Source: Cylindrotheca closterium (Eukaryota; Bacillariophyta; Bacillariophyceae; Bacillariales; Bacillariaceae). From it: a stretch of DNA of 64,000 bases. Position 1 is the stretch's first letter. Each line of letters opens with the position of its first letter. The stretch lies in assembly GCA_933822405.4 (NCBI GenBank), contig CAKOGP040001113.1:292432-356431 (forward strand), written 5' to 3'. This document shows positions 1 through 10,857 of the stretch, one piece after another. The notes beneath the pieces were generated by a model. The model saw nothing but the letters and a program-made list of their open reading frames with translations. It made no database searches and was not told the DNA's origin. The position numbers were made by a program, and so were the translations under genes.

Positions 1-272
1 TTGTTGCTTTATTGTTTGATGTCAGTCGACGAAGAATGATTGTGATTGCCATCACTGTGAGAACCATCATTTCGCTCCACGTGTCACGTGATTGGAAACG
101 ATTGATTGCAGTCACGACACAGGTTTCGTCTGTCACAATAACGAATGAATCAATCCAAAAGCATTGTAAAATTGACATGATATAAGTTTACAACTAGACA
201 GTTAGGATAAGTTAGCCCAATAAGCTGCGCAAGTATACCCAATAACACTCGCAGCTGAATACAGTTTCTCTT
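1..272. other. Intergenic sequence at window edge
   Basis: No coding signal was seen. The only notable item is a short palindromic CACGTG-containing stretch near position 80. It lies downstream of the minus-strand LRR gene. Confidence 0.4.
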
Positions 273-2253
273 TTAGAAACAGGCTGTACAACAGTCACAA
301 ATAATTTTCGGACTGTTTCCCCCACAATCCGAAGTCAGCTGAATTAGATTCTTGGACGTATCGCTATCATCCTGTCGCACCAAGTCACAGATTTCTTGGG
401 GCATGGTCCCCGTCAAATCACTCAAGTGCAAAAACAAGTTTCGAAGATTCGTCAGTTGCCCCAATTCAGTCGGGACAGTTCCACTGACCCCGGTGTTGAA
501 GAAAGAGATCAGCTGGAGTCCCGCTAGACTTCCAAGGAAGGTGGGTATCGTCCCGCTGAAATTTTCATTGTTATTGATCAAAAAGACCCTCAGCTCGCTC
601 ATTCCACTCCATGCTTGAGGTAACGATCCGCTGAGATTGTTGTCGTCCAACGTTAGGAATCGTAGTTGATTCATGGTTCCCATTTCTGGAGGAAGCGTTC
701 CAACTAGATTGTTCTGGTCGAGAAACAAGATCTGAAGATCTGTCAACTCAGCAAATCTAGGTGAAATGGTGCCACTGAGGTTGTTGGTATCAAGATCCAG
801 TGCCTTCATCAGTGATGCATCGAAGATGGAATTGGGTATTGTTCCTGTCAAAATGTTGTTGTCCAAATCCAAGGTCTCGAGGTTATCGAGAGTTCCCAAG
901 GAAGCTGGAATATTGCCAGAAATGAAACGGTTTCCATCGAAATCAATGTCCACCAACTGTCCAAGAACACTGAGTTCATTAGGTAATCGTCCAACGAGAT
1001 TGTTGTTATCGATAGAGATACCTGTAATTTCTTGTTGCGAGCAGGTGATGCCGAACCAGAAGCAAACATCCACGGCACTCAGGAACCGTGTGCTATCTGA
1101 CGGACATGGACTGTTTGTTGTCCGACTACAGTCGTTCCAGTTGTCACCTCCAGTAGCAAAGTAAAGAGTTGCCAATGTATACCGCTGTTCAATATCCAAA
1201 ATGTTGTCAGGGCAAACTTGTGCTGTGTCAGTATTTACCAACCATTCGAAAGCTTGTGATTGTGCTGTCCCCGAAGTGAAGGTGCCGATGTTGGATAAAT
1301 CCAAGCAAATCTCTTCCAGTTGCTGTCGTCTCTGGCTTGCAGTAATGCCGTTACAGACACTCGCTTGTGTTGGCGGAGCAGTTGTAGGTGGAGGCGTAGG
1401 AAATGGTGTTGGTGGAGGAGTCGGCTGGGGAGTAGGAGATTGCGTTGGGGGCGGCGTTGGGGGTGGAGTTGGCTGTTTCGTTGGAGAAGCAGTTCCACCG
1501 ACTGCAGTTGGCCCAGGGGTAGGTGGAGGCGTAGGAAATGGTGTTGGTGGTCTAGTCGGAAATGGTGTCGGTGATCTAGTCGGAAATGGTGTCGGTGGAG
1601 GCGTAGCACCTGGTGACGGTGGTCTAGTCGGTGGAGGAGTCGGTTGCCGCGTGGGTGACGGTGTACCTCCAGGAACAGGTTGCGGTGTTGGAAATGCAGT
1701 GTTCTACCAAGAGAAGAAATAATGAAATGAGAAACAAAGCAAAGGAATCTTGCATACAGTATTCCGGAATACTCACCATACTGAACTGCGAGATATATAC
1801 GTCCTCTAACATTTCACCGAGCATGTCCTCATCTAAAAAGAGTTCCTTTGCGACCTTGTTCAGCCGCATCCCAGTTGTTTCAAGTAGTGGTCTATTTGGC
1901 TTTGGATCTTCATGGTAGAAAGTTTCGACGCCAATCTTGTGTGTCCTCACGTTGAGATTTTCAATCAGTGATTGAGTTCGTCGTTGATTTTGTTGCTGGT
2001 GGTGGTTGGATGCACTTCGGAGTCTCCTTGATTGCGACTCAATGTCTTGTTCATGAATGGCTTCTTCTTGTCTCCGAAAGGACTCTCTTCTAGCCCGAAG
2101 CGACTTTTGACTAATGTCATCTATGGATGATGATGATGATGATGATGATTCTTCTACTTCATAAAGTTGCTTGTGATGGCGAGTTGCATTCGAATTTGAA
2201 ATCAGCAGCGATGTTGCAATCCCCAGCAGTAATCTCGTTCGTTTCAGCGGCAT
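273..2253 (-). CDS. Secreted leucine-rich-repeat protein with Pro/Thr hinge (two exons)
   Basis: Exons 2253-1777 and 1703-273 are separated by a 73-base intron (GTGAGT donor, TAG acceptor, phase 0), giving about 635 aa. The ATG at 2253 opens a signal peptide of about 23 residues (hydrophobic core [11 protein letters not shown]). Next come a Ser-rich acidic stretch, a charged region, and about 110 residues of Pro/Thr repeats ([14 protein letters not shown]) that look like a cell-wall hinge. The C-terminal 340 residues hold a Cys-containing LRR cap (CFWFGITC) and about eight plant-type LRRs with L-x-GTIP signatures, then a final Cys cluster, [11 protein letters not shown] ectodomains of this kind usually bind proteins or glycans at the cell surface. 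No transmembrane helix or kinase is present, so it is probably secreted or wall-bound. The ligand is unknown. Confidence 0.8.
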
Positions 2254-4227
2254 TATAGACTATTGTGTTGCTGTTCCCAGGACTTTTGATGAAGTTGCAA
2301 CAAGGTATTCTTTGACAGACAATCGTTCTCACGCCCCGCCTGGTGTGACTGAGTTTGTTGTACGGTAGATGAGAAATTGATGATCGTTGAGACAGAGATA
2401 TGCCGTTAGAATATCGGTTTTGTTAGTCAAACGGTTGGGATATGCGACATTATTGTGACCGATTTACTTATACACAGCTGTTTGTTTACTTAAGGCCATT
2501 TTTTTGAATTTTTTGAAAACAACGGTTTTGAAGAATCGGATGATTCAACTTCCCAAGTTTTGGACGTTGAAAGGTTGGCACGAACGTTCCAACGTAACGA
2601 TGGAAGTTGGAGGCAACGACAGGATCCGCAACCACAGTCTCTTGCATCAAGCACCTACGATACATATCAACGATGTTGGCTACCTCCATTCTCTTGTGAT
2701 GCATACCCCAAGCTAAGGGCACCTGTTGGTGAATTGTGATTGAAATTAGCTGATGAGAATACTCAATAGCAGATGAAAATACCACTTCCTCAATCAAGAG
2801 TATAGCCTCAATGATATGGGTGCAAGAGATCATGAGTGTCGTCGACACCGTAATTCATCAGTTGCATAATGGAATTGAATCAAGCTGCCCATCAAATGAC
2901 ATCCCAAACTTGTTTTGTATTGAAGACAACCCATCAAAACTACCAGAAGCTATGCTCTGAAGACGACACGAACCACTATTTGGATCGGTCAAGCGGCATC
3001 ACCGACAACTCAAGATACATGGGACGGTTTCCTGCTCAATCAATGATTCAGACTTGACGTCGGCACGGGTCTGATTTCAACAAGGTCTCTTCGCAACGGC
3101 TGTGGCTCCTGTGACGACAATATGCAACGGCTGGATGCATCCCTATTGATTTGATATGACGACATGTGTTTAATTTATTTAAAGCGGATAGGATGCTATA
3201 TCTTCACGCTGATTTGTATTGCTTATCGACGGAATCTCTGCAACTTTTAGAGCAAGCCAATGATTGAGAAAGAAGAAGGCAAGGCTTGGATGCAAATGCA
3301 CGGATAAATGAATCTGTTAATGTGACATCAAGCTACAATCAACCCTCTTCAACGGATCCTGCAGCCGACTGACTGATTAAACTTTTGTCTTCCTGCGTGA
3401 TAACCTACCGGTTCGGCATAATTCTGTTTTATGTGAACCTTATCTGTCTGACATCTGAAAGATACACTTTACGACAAAAAGACGGAAAGACTTGGCTACG
3501 AATGTGCTGTACAAAGCGAATATTAATACATGTATTCGAATATCAAAAGCTACAATCAACATGTTGATGAATGGATCTTGAAACTGATTGACAGATTGCT
3601 TTTGTTGTTCCGCGCGGCAACCTAATGGGTCGATAGGATTCTGTTTCTTGTGAACCTTGGCTTTCCCAAAAGTGAAGCATTCCATTGGCAGTCAATAAGG
3701 TATCAACTTTGTTTCTCTCATTAAATCTTGACCCACTTTATCACGAGCGAGCCTCAACAGTAGAGCTCTTGTTGGTGATGGAATCCAATCTGAGAAGAAA
3801 TCCATGTAAAATAGTGACGGAATAATTACAAGATACCTACCTACCTACCCAACTCACCATACTGAGTCGCTGCCTGATTTGTATCAATAGTCCTGCCTGG
3901 TAGTCACCTTATGTTGACTACTTGATTCATCATTGGGTTGGACATAGCTTGACTGCTTCGCTTTGCTGATTCGCTTAATCGGTACTGAAAGTTGGGTATA
4001 CTAACGGTGAAGTACGAATAGACTTCGTTCTCAACTTTCAATGTTTATAGCTTAGCTGCTGCTACCAAGATCACAAGTTCTTTTCCAAGATTGATTCAAC
4101 CGTGACGCTATTCGAGCGCTAATCCTTGGGATAAAAGGTTTGTTTCTACCAAGTGAATGATGTGGCAGCAGTGATATGCATCATCGACGTTCAGCGTCCT
4201 ACGCATTATCATTCCCCGTAGCAACAG
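2254..4227. other. Intergenic, no convincing gene; degenerate repeats
   Basis: About 2 kb without a supported gene. ORFs are short, mutually overlapping and show no recognisable motif. Sequence around 3327-3440 resembles sequence around 3540-3660: both contain a CTACAATCAAC word and, about 90 bases later, a related ATTCTGTTT...TGTGAACCTT segment. This suggests an old, diverged direct duplication of non-coding DNA. Confidence 0.45.
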
Positions 4228-4301
4228 TCTCAGTTGTTTGACGAAATCGTCTTCTGATTATAGGTTTCCCTAGAACCTGTAACAATAATTGCCACTGTAA
4301 A

Positions 4302-5042
4302 TCAAGAAATGCCATCGGTATCCTTTGACAAATACTCTGGAAGACCCTCCAAAATCGACCTGGTTTTCGTGGCATCTTTCTCGGCCACAAAGATATGATC
4401 CGTGCTGTAGGCTGCATAAGGCAAGACCGAAATGTCGTGATCCGCCAGAGCTCTAGTGACAACGGCCATGAATCCCACTAGGGATGGATGCAAAACGACA
4501 TTGTCAAAGGTAAAGAGTCGATACTTGATACCATTGTCGGTACCAGCACCCAAGAAGTCGTCTTGTCTGTCAGTAATGTTCATGTTCTTGCAATACTCCA
4601 GGTAAAGATCGCTTGGAACCAACATTGTGATCTCGTCCTTGTCCACCAAGAATCCTCCAAAAGACGGTGGTGGTTTTGGCTGTGTAGTAGTTGTGGTAGT
4701 AGTAGTAGTGGTGGTGGTGGTGGTGGTAGAAACAGTGGAACTCATGAGGGAATCGTTCCAAAGTCGGAGGGCAAGACCCATGGACGATGTCGGAAATCTT
4801 ACGAGTGTGTAGTTACGATCATCGCTGTACAGAGTCGAGTTTCGAAAGGCTTCCGGCAGAGTCTTTGCTGCTGGAACAGATGTTGCTGCAGCAACGTCAG
4901 TGGCCGTTGCAAAGCCGCGAATGGCGGCAATGGTAGGAGTTCTTGCTTCAAACCTTCCACTACCAATCGATGCTCTTTGTTGCTGACGCAGAGGAAGAAC
5001 GAATCTCCATGAAATCTTTTGTAGGCATCTCCTTTGTGCCAT
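4302..5042 (-). CDS. ACT-domain protein, predicted mitochondrial, copy 1
   Basis: 246 aa from an ATG at 5042. The N-terminus is rich in Arg, Gln and Ser with no acidic residues for about 30 residues and contains RGFAT, which fits a mitochondrial presequence. The mature part matches the two-lobed ACT_7/CASTOR-type arrangement. A first half carries YTLVRFP and, after a linker, DEITMLVPSDLY. A second half carries YRLFTFD, HPSLVGFMAVVTRALADH and ISVLPYAAYSTDHIFVAE. ACT domains bind small ligands, commonly amino acids. No catalytic domain is attached, so it may be a stand-alone sensor. A run of about 15 Thr followed by QPKPPPS interrupts the first lobe. It is 60-70 percent or more identical by eye to the copy at 7062-7811. 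The substrate is unknown. Confidence 0.7.
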   Translation of the reverse strand: MAQRRCLQKISWRFVLPLRQQQRASIGSGRFEARTPTIAAIRGFATATDVAAATSVPAAKTLPEAFRNSTLYSDDRNYTLVRFPTSSMGLALRLWNDSLMSSTVSTTTTTTTTTTTTTTTQPKPPPSFGGFLVDKDEITMLVPSDLYLEYCKNMNITDRQDDFLGAGTDNGIKYRLFTFDNVVLHPSLVGFMAVVTRALADHDISVLPYAAYSTDHIFVAEKDATKTRSILEGLPEYLSKDTDGIS

Positions 5043-5339
5043 TATTGTTTCAACTTTTGGACAAGCAAATGTCAGGGATAACTGTTATTACAATTTGTGG
5101 TGCTTTGAAAGAGGTAATACGCTGTTCTTCTTGCGTGAAAGCGTGTTGACAGACGATGAGAGAGATGATGATTCGGATGATCGAGAAATAAAAATGAAAA
5201 GGAAACAGCAGTTTCTGATTCATTCGACTGCTTTGTAAACACACCATCATATATTATATGGTGCGTAGACAACTCAGTCGTTTGCCCTTAGACATAACTA
5301 CTGAATCGAAAGATAGGAATCAATGACTACTGCTACCGA

Positions 5340-6666
5340 TTCCAAGGCAACGAAGAAGAAGTAGTACCAAAAAGTCTTCGAGAACTCAATTTCAATTCAT
5401 GCATTCAGGTTTTGCCTGACATGGCTGTGACATGGGTGTGGGCTGTCGGAGGAAGCAACTCTGCCTGCAGGATTATTCAAGATTGGCTACGATACTTTTT
5501 CGGGCGTGCGAGAGGCTGTTGGAAATAATCAAAATTTGCAGCACAGTGCAAGTAATCTTTTTGGGCAATCTGAAGAAACAATAGGTTGAGTTTGAAGGTT
5601 CACCGTCTTCAGCTGAAGACAATTGGTGACGACGCTTTTCTTGCTTGCCGTTCACTAGAAAGATTCAAGATCCCCTCGTTGGTGATCATGGTTGGCGAAA
5701 ATGCCTCACACAGCTGCGAGGCCATGGTACAAGACGATCTATCGACGAGGTCAATCACCAAGATTCCCCAGAGCATGGGTTTCATTGGTTTTGTCTCCCT
5801 GCAAACTGTGAGTCTGTGAAATACACTGGGACGTATCGTTAGCTATGGATTCTGTGGCTGTATTTGCTTGGTTTACAGTGCTATTTCCTATGGATTCACA
5901 GTCAATCAAGATTGGATACGGATCCTTCATTGGATGCAGTGCTACGCTTTTCGAATCCGTGTTCTTCCGCAAATAAGTCCAATACCGACAATCAAACGAA
6001 TTTTCACGGTTCCAAAGTGTTGCAAGATCGTTTTGGTGACGAAACCTATAGTATTATTGCTGGTTTGGCGGTTGTCTTTTCCACAGACTATGCTACTATA
6101 CCATTCCTCTGTCACCGCTCCAGAACGCTGTCGTTGCATTGAGGACCAATATCCTCTTTTCGTCTGTCGGACCAAGGAGTCAAGAGCTGCTCGACGTCTG
6201 TCCTTCTGGATAGAAACAACTACTACTATTCATGTCACACTACCATTCGAAACTTGGAAGATGCCAATGGCAAACGCCCATTGGATTACTTGGTCTCCAA
6301 CTGGACTGAAGCCACTAACTATTTGTATGAACAAACACTACAAAGATGGATGGTTGATCGAATGGTTTGTCGGGGTGCAACATCTTGGACGGAAGCCATA
6401 TGAAGTAGGGTCAAAGCAATACTGGATGAAGATGATATAGAACAGAGAGCAACTTTGTGCACGAGTGTTTATGCTGCCTTTGTACAATACAAACGTTTGG
6501 AAGCAACGTCAACATTGGAAATGACCTTATGGAAAGGACAACTCAAGAGTGGGTGGAGCAATGATGGTTCCAAGCCCGAGCAACAGGCGCTCGACCTAGA
6601 AGAGTGCCGGTGTTCTCTTTGGATCCAATGTTGTGATTCCCAACGTGTTAATAGTAGCATTCTCAT
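5340..6666 (+). pseudogene. Decayed LRR_5 (BspA-type) gene, copy 1
   Basis: Fragments in several frames match the better preserved copy at 8208-9566. LRR_5-like pieces lie at 5586-5819 (LKTIGDDAF, SLQTVSL). A VLQDRFGDE piece is near 6020. An ankyrin-like piece near 6250-6400 reads ANGKRPLDYLVSNWTEATNY in part. A C-terminal piece at 6420-6620 contains SGWSNDGSK and ECRC. Several frameshifts and stops separate the pieces. The in-frame TGA after the EAI residues (near 6400) and the two-base insertion upstream (near 6096, in GCTACTATACCATTCC) are shared with the other copy. It cannot encode the full protein. Confidence 0.75.
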
Positions 6667-6670
6667 AAAT

Positions 6671-6787
6671 CTTTAGGACTATCTAGCATACAAATCTTAA
6701 CTCTTTAGGACTATCTAGTATACAAATCTTAACTCTTTAGGACTATCTAGTATACAAATCTTAAATCTTTAGGACTATGTAATATGG
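6671..6787. repeat. Minisatellite, 32-bp unit, about 3.6 copies
   Basis: Units start at 6671, 6703, 6735 and 6767 (the last partial), each beginning CTTTAGGACTATCTAGTATA. The equivalent place in the second duplication unit (about 9578-9610) has one diverged copy, so the array expanded after the duplication. Confidence 0.85.
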
Positions 6788-7061
6788 AAACCCCAATGGC
6801 CATAAGATAGCATTACAGATTTTGATACCGGCAAAGTCTTTCATTTTTCTCATGCATCCTCGTTGGAAGACTTTTTTCGTTCATGGACGAGCACGGTTTG
6901 TTCCGTTTTGAATGCATGCGCATGAACCATCAAACAATGCCAATCAAACGCACAAATGAAATGGATTGCACATACTGCAGTCTCACTCAGTTGTTTGACG
7001 AAATCATCTTCTTGTTCTTGGCAGTAGGTTTCCTTGAAAAATCAATAAGGACCATCATCAA

Positions 7062-7811
7062 TCAAGAATTGCCATCGGTATCCTTTGACAAATACTCTGG
7101 GAGACCCTCCAAAATCGATCTGGTTTTCGTGGCATCTTTCTCGGCCACAAAGATATGATCCGTGCTGTAGGCTGCATAAGGCAAGACGGAAATGTCGTGA
7201 TCTGCCAGAGCTCTAGTAATAACGGCCATGAATCCCACCAGGGATGGATGCAAAACGACATCGTCAAAGGTAAAGAGTCGATACTTGATACCATTGTCGG
7301 TACCAGCATCCAATGAATCATCTTGTTTGCCAGTAGTCTTGTTCATGTTGTTCATTGCAATACTCCAGGTGTATACATCGCTTGGCACCAACATTGTAAT
7401 CTCGTCCTTGTCCACCAAGAATCCACCAAAGGATGGCGGTGGTTTTGACGGTGCAGTAGTAGTAGTAGTAGTAGTAGTAGCAGTAGTAGTATTAGATAAA
7501 GTGGAGGCCACGAGCGCATGGTTCCAAAGTTGGAGGGCAAGACCCATGGAAGATGTGGGAAATCTGACGAGTGTGTAGTTACGATCATCGCAGCACAGAG
7601 TCGAGTTTCGAAAGGCTTCCGGGAGAGTCTTTGCTGCAGGAACAGAATTTGCTGCAACGTCAGTGGCCGTTGCAAAGCCTCGAACGGAAGCAACCTTTGT
7701 GTTTGGAATTCTTGCTCCCAAATTTCCACCGCCAATCGATGCTCTCTGTTGCTGTCTTGAAGGACGAACGAATCGACACGAAATCTTTTGGAGGCACCTC
7801 CTTTGTGCCAT
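7062..7811 (-). CDS. ACT-domain protein, predicted mitochondrial, copy 2
   Basis: 249 aa from an ATG at 7811, paralogous to 4302-5042 along its whole length. It has the same presequence-like N-terminus (MAQRRCLQKIS, later RGFATATDVAA), the same ACT-like motifs (YTLVRFPTSSMGLALQLWN; DEITMLVPSDVY; HPSLVGFMAVITRALADHD), and the same end at a KDTDG tail. The Thr run is shorter and interrupted by Ala. The second lobe is almost unchanged between copies while the linker and presequence vary, which suggests both proteins are under constraint. Function beyond ligand binding by an ACT fold is not shown. The neighbour on plus is a pseudogene that shares the upstream region head to head. Confidence 0.7.
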   Translation of the reverse strand: MAQRRCLQKISCRFVRPSRQQQRASIGGGNLGARIPNTKVASVRGFATATDVAANSVPAAKTLPEAFRNSTLCCDDRNYTLVRFPTSSMGLALQLWNHALVASTLSNTTTATTTTTTTTAPSKPPPSFGGFLVDKDEITMLVPSDVYTWSIAMNNMNKTTGKQDDSLDAGTDNGIKYRLFTFDDVVLHPSLVGFMAVITRALADHDISVLPYAAYSTDHIFVAEKDATKTRSILEGLPEYLSKDTDGNS

Positions 7812-8207
7812 TATTGTTTCAGCTTTTGTGCAAGCAAATGTCAGGGATATATGTTGTTACAATTTGTTCTACTTTGTAATAGTTAGTCTCGTGTCCTTCT
7901 TTTGAAAGCGTGTTGACATGTATGAGGCGAGATGAGGAGACGATGGACGATGATGCATCATGCGATGCATGCGATGCGATAGTTGATATGTGACTCATTC
8001 GACTGTTTAATCTCATCGTGATACAGTGTCATCTCAATCATAACGACCAGCAACTCCAGTCATACTTGCACTGCAGACAACGACTTCATTTGCCCTTGGA
8101 CGTATCCCTCCTGTATTGAATGATGGGAGGAGATCGAGAACCGCTTTCGAGGCAACGAGGGGGAGCAATAAGTTCCAAGAAATGTTGAAAAAACTGATTT
8201 TTTCAGA

Positions 8208-9566
8208 TTTTGCCTGATGATTTGTGCTTCAATTGCGAGAGTTTGCGGGAAGTAACTCTGCCCGAAGCATTAATCAGGATTGGTGATAGTGGGGCCTTTT
8301 GGCAATGTGCGAGCTTATTGGAAATCACGATCTGCTGCACCATAGAATCTATTGGAGAGATATCGTTTGAGGGTTTGCCGCCGCCTGAAGAAAGTTTAAG
8401 GTTGCAGGTTCATCGTCTTCGCCCCCCTCGGCTGAAGACAATTGGCGGCGACGCTTTCTGTAATTGCCCTTCACTTGAACGAATCAAGTTTCCCCCATCG
8501 GTGAACGAGATTGGAACACATGCCTTTGATTGGTGTAGCGGCTTGATAGAAGCTGATCTATCGACAATCTCTATTACGGAAGTTTCCGAAGGGGTGTTTG
8601 TTGGTTGTGGCTCGCTGCAAACTGTAAGCCTGCCGACTTCGCTGTGGCGCATTTGTGACAATGCATTTGGTGGCTGCGATCGCTTGGTTACTGTGACGGT
8701 GCCAATGGATTCCAGACCAATCAGGATTCGACACAGTTCTTCTTTTCTATAGGTGCAAATCTCTTGCAAATCTCGTGCTTTCGAAATGGTCCAAGGCCGA
8801 CGATGAGCCGTCACTTTCCTTCGAAGCATCTTTTGATGAAGATTCCGATGACGAAGAAGTAGGGCCTTTTGTTGATTGCAAACCTTTGCAAGATCGCTTT
8901 GGTGAAAGAAACAGAAAGCATTGGTTGCCGTTTGATACGCCGGTTTGACGGTTTTCCTGTCCATAGACTATGCTACTATACCATTCCTCTACCAGCGCCG
9001 CAGAACTCCGTCATTGCATTGAGGACCAAGAAGAGGTGGAAGCATCGCTCGTGGACAATTTTGGAATGACTCCATTCCATATCCTCTTTTCGTCTGTAGG
9101 AACAAGTCAAGGAGAGCTGCTCGACGTCCTTCTGGATAAGTACTACTGTTCATGCCACACCATTCTAAACTTGGAAGATGCCAATGGCAAACGCCCGTTG
9201 GATTATTTGGTCGCCAACTGGACTGAAGCCACTAAATATTTGTATGAACAAACACTACAAAGATGGATGGTTGATCTAATGGGTTGTTTGGGTGCTTTGT
9301 TCTGGATGGAAGCCATCTGAGGTAAGGTCCAAGCTACACTTGAGGAAGATGACAAAGAACAGAGGTCAACATTGTACACTAGTGTTTATTCTGCCTTTGC
9401 ACAATACAAAGGTATGGAAGCAACGTCAATATTGGAAATGAGCTTGTGGAAAGGACACCTCAACAAGAGTGGGTGGAGCAGTGATCGTTCCAAGAGGCAG
9501 GCGCTGGATCGAGAAGAGTGCCGGTGCGTCTGTGGATTCGATGTTGTGATCCCGAGTGTACTATAG
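8208..9566 (+). pseudogene. LRR_5 (BspA-type) plus ankyrin-like gene, disrupted, copy 2
   Basis: An open stretch at 8210-8752 encodes Cys-containing LRR_5 repeats (LREVTLPEALIRIGD, LKTIGGDAF, LQTVSLPTSLWRI). The homologous frame continues to a stop at about 8946, shifts through RFDGFPVHRLCYY, shifts again after a two-base insertion in GCTACTATACCATTCC, and runs to a TGA at 9318-9320 (DNFGMTPFHILFSS, KRPLDYLVANW). It then continues in frame to 9566 (SGWSSDRSKRQALDREECRC). This is the layout of a large diatom family of LRR_5 proteins with an ankyrin-like tail. At least three lesions prevent a full product. The 5' end is unclear; the frame enters at about 8208 after a TTTTTTCAG that could be a splice acceptor. 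Confidence 0.8.
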
Positions 9567-9908
9567 TAGCATTATTATAACTCTTTAGCACTATCCAGTA
9601 CACAAACCTAAATGGCCAAAAGGTTGCCTTCAGCGTTTTCTGCAGTCAAAGTTTGTCCTTTCTTTGAAACGATTCATTTCCATTCTGAAGACTGCAGGAG
9701 AATCATAAAAAACTGGCAATCAAACGCACGAATTCAGTGGACTGCACATCCTTACATCCAACTAGGATAATCTATTACAAAGTGAACTAAAGTTATTTGA
9801 ACTAAACCTGAAACATGTTTCAATTCATTGTATTTCATAAACCCTGAAAATCCCCAATGCTTTCCAATTCCAAAAGATCGATATTGGTAAGATCAGGAGG
9901 CGTTTAGT

Positions 9909-10607
<699 letters not shown>

Positions 10608-10772
10608 GAAAAGTTGCGTGTCAAAAAATTTCATAACGTGTTTTGTGCAAACGGCGAAAACAAAAGTTGTTCCGAAATGACGTGTTGTCATAGAGAAAAG
10701 TTGCGTGTGAAAGAGTCGCAGAGCGTTTTGTTGAAGAAAAAATGACAAAAGCTGTTCCGAAATGACGCGTTG
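10608..10772 (+). promoter_or_regulatory. Duplicated upstream element of paralog A
   Basis: Two direct copies, 10608-10687 and 10695-10772, period about 87 bases. Each starts AAAAGTTGCGTGT and ends GTTCCGAAATGACGTGTTG or the same with TGACGCGTTG. Single related copies lie upstream of paralogs B and C. The TGACGTG/TGACGCG words resemble bZIP/CRE-type sites; a regulatory role is inferred from conservation and position only. Confidence 0.5.
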
Positions 10773-10857
10773 TGTGAGATATTGTCCCCCACAATATTTC
10801 CGTGTCTTTTGAAACATCCCAAAACTACTGTCACAAAACTAAGTACATAATTTCAAT

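Larger units (their letters stand above)
4228..9755. repeat. Tandem segmental duplication of about 2.75 kb (two units)
   Basis: Unit 1 spans about 4228-6980 and unit 2 about 6988-9755. Both begin with the words CAGTTGTTTGACGAAATC and end near a shared GCAATCAAACGCAC word followed by a GG(A)TTGCACAT-like segment. Each unit contains, in the same order and orientation, an ACT-domain gene on minus and an LRR_5-type pseudogene on plus. The ACT genes remain open and close to identical in places; the rest has diverged by substitutions and indels. Boundaries are accurate to a few tens of bases only. Confidence 0.85.

Noticed and set aside
1201..1722. Plus-strand ORF of Gly/Val-rich repeats ([11 protein letters not shown])
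   Set aside because: It is the antisense reading of the Pro/Thr hinge of the LRR gene on minus.
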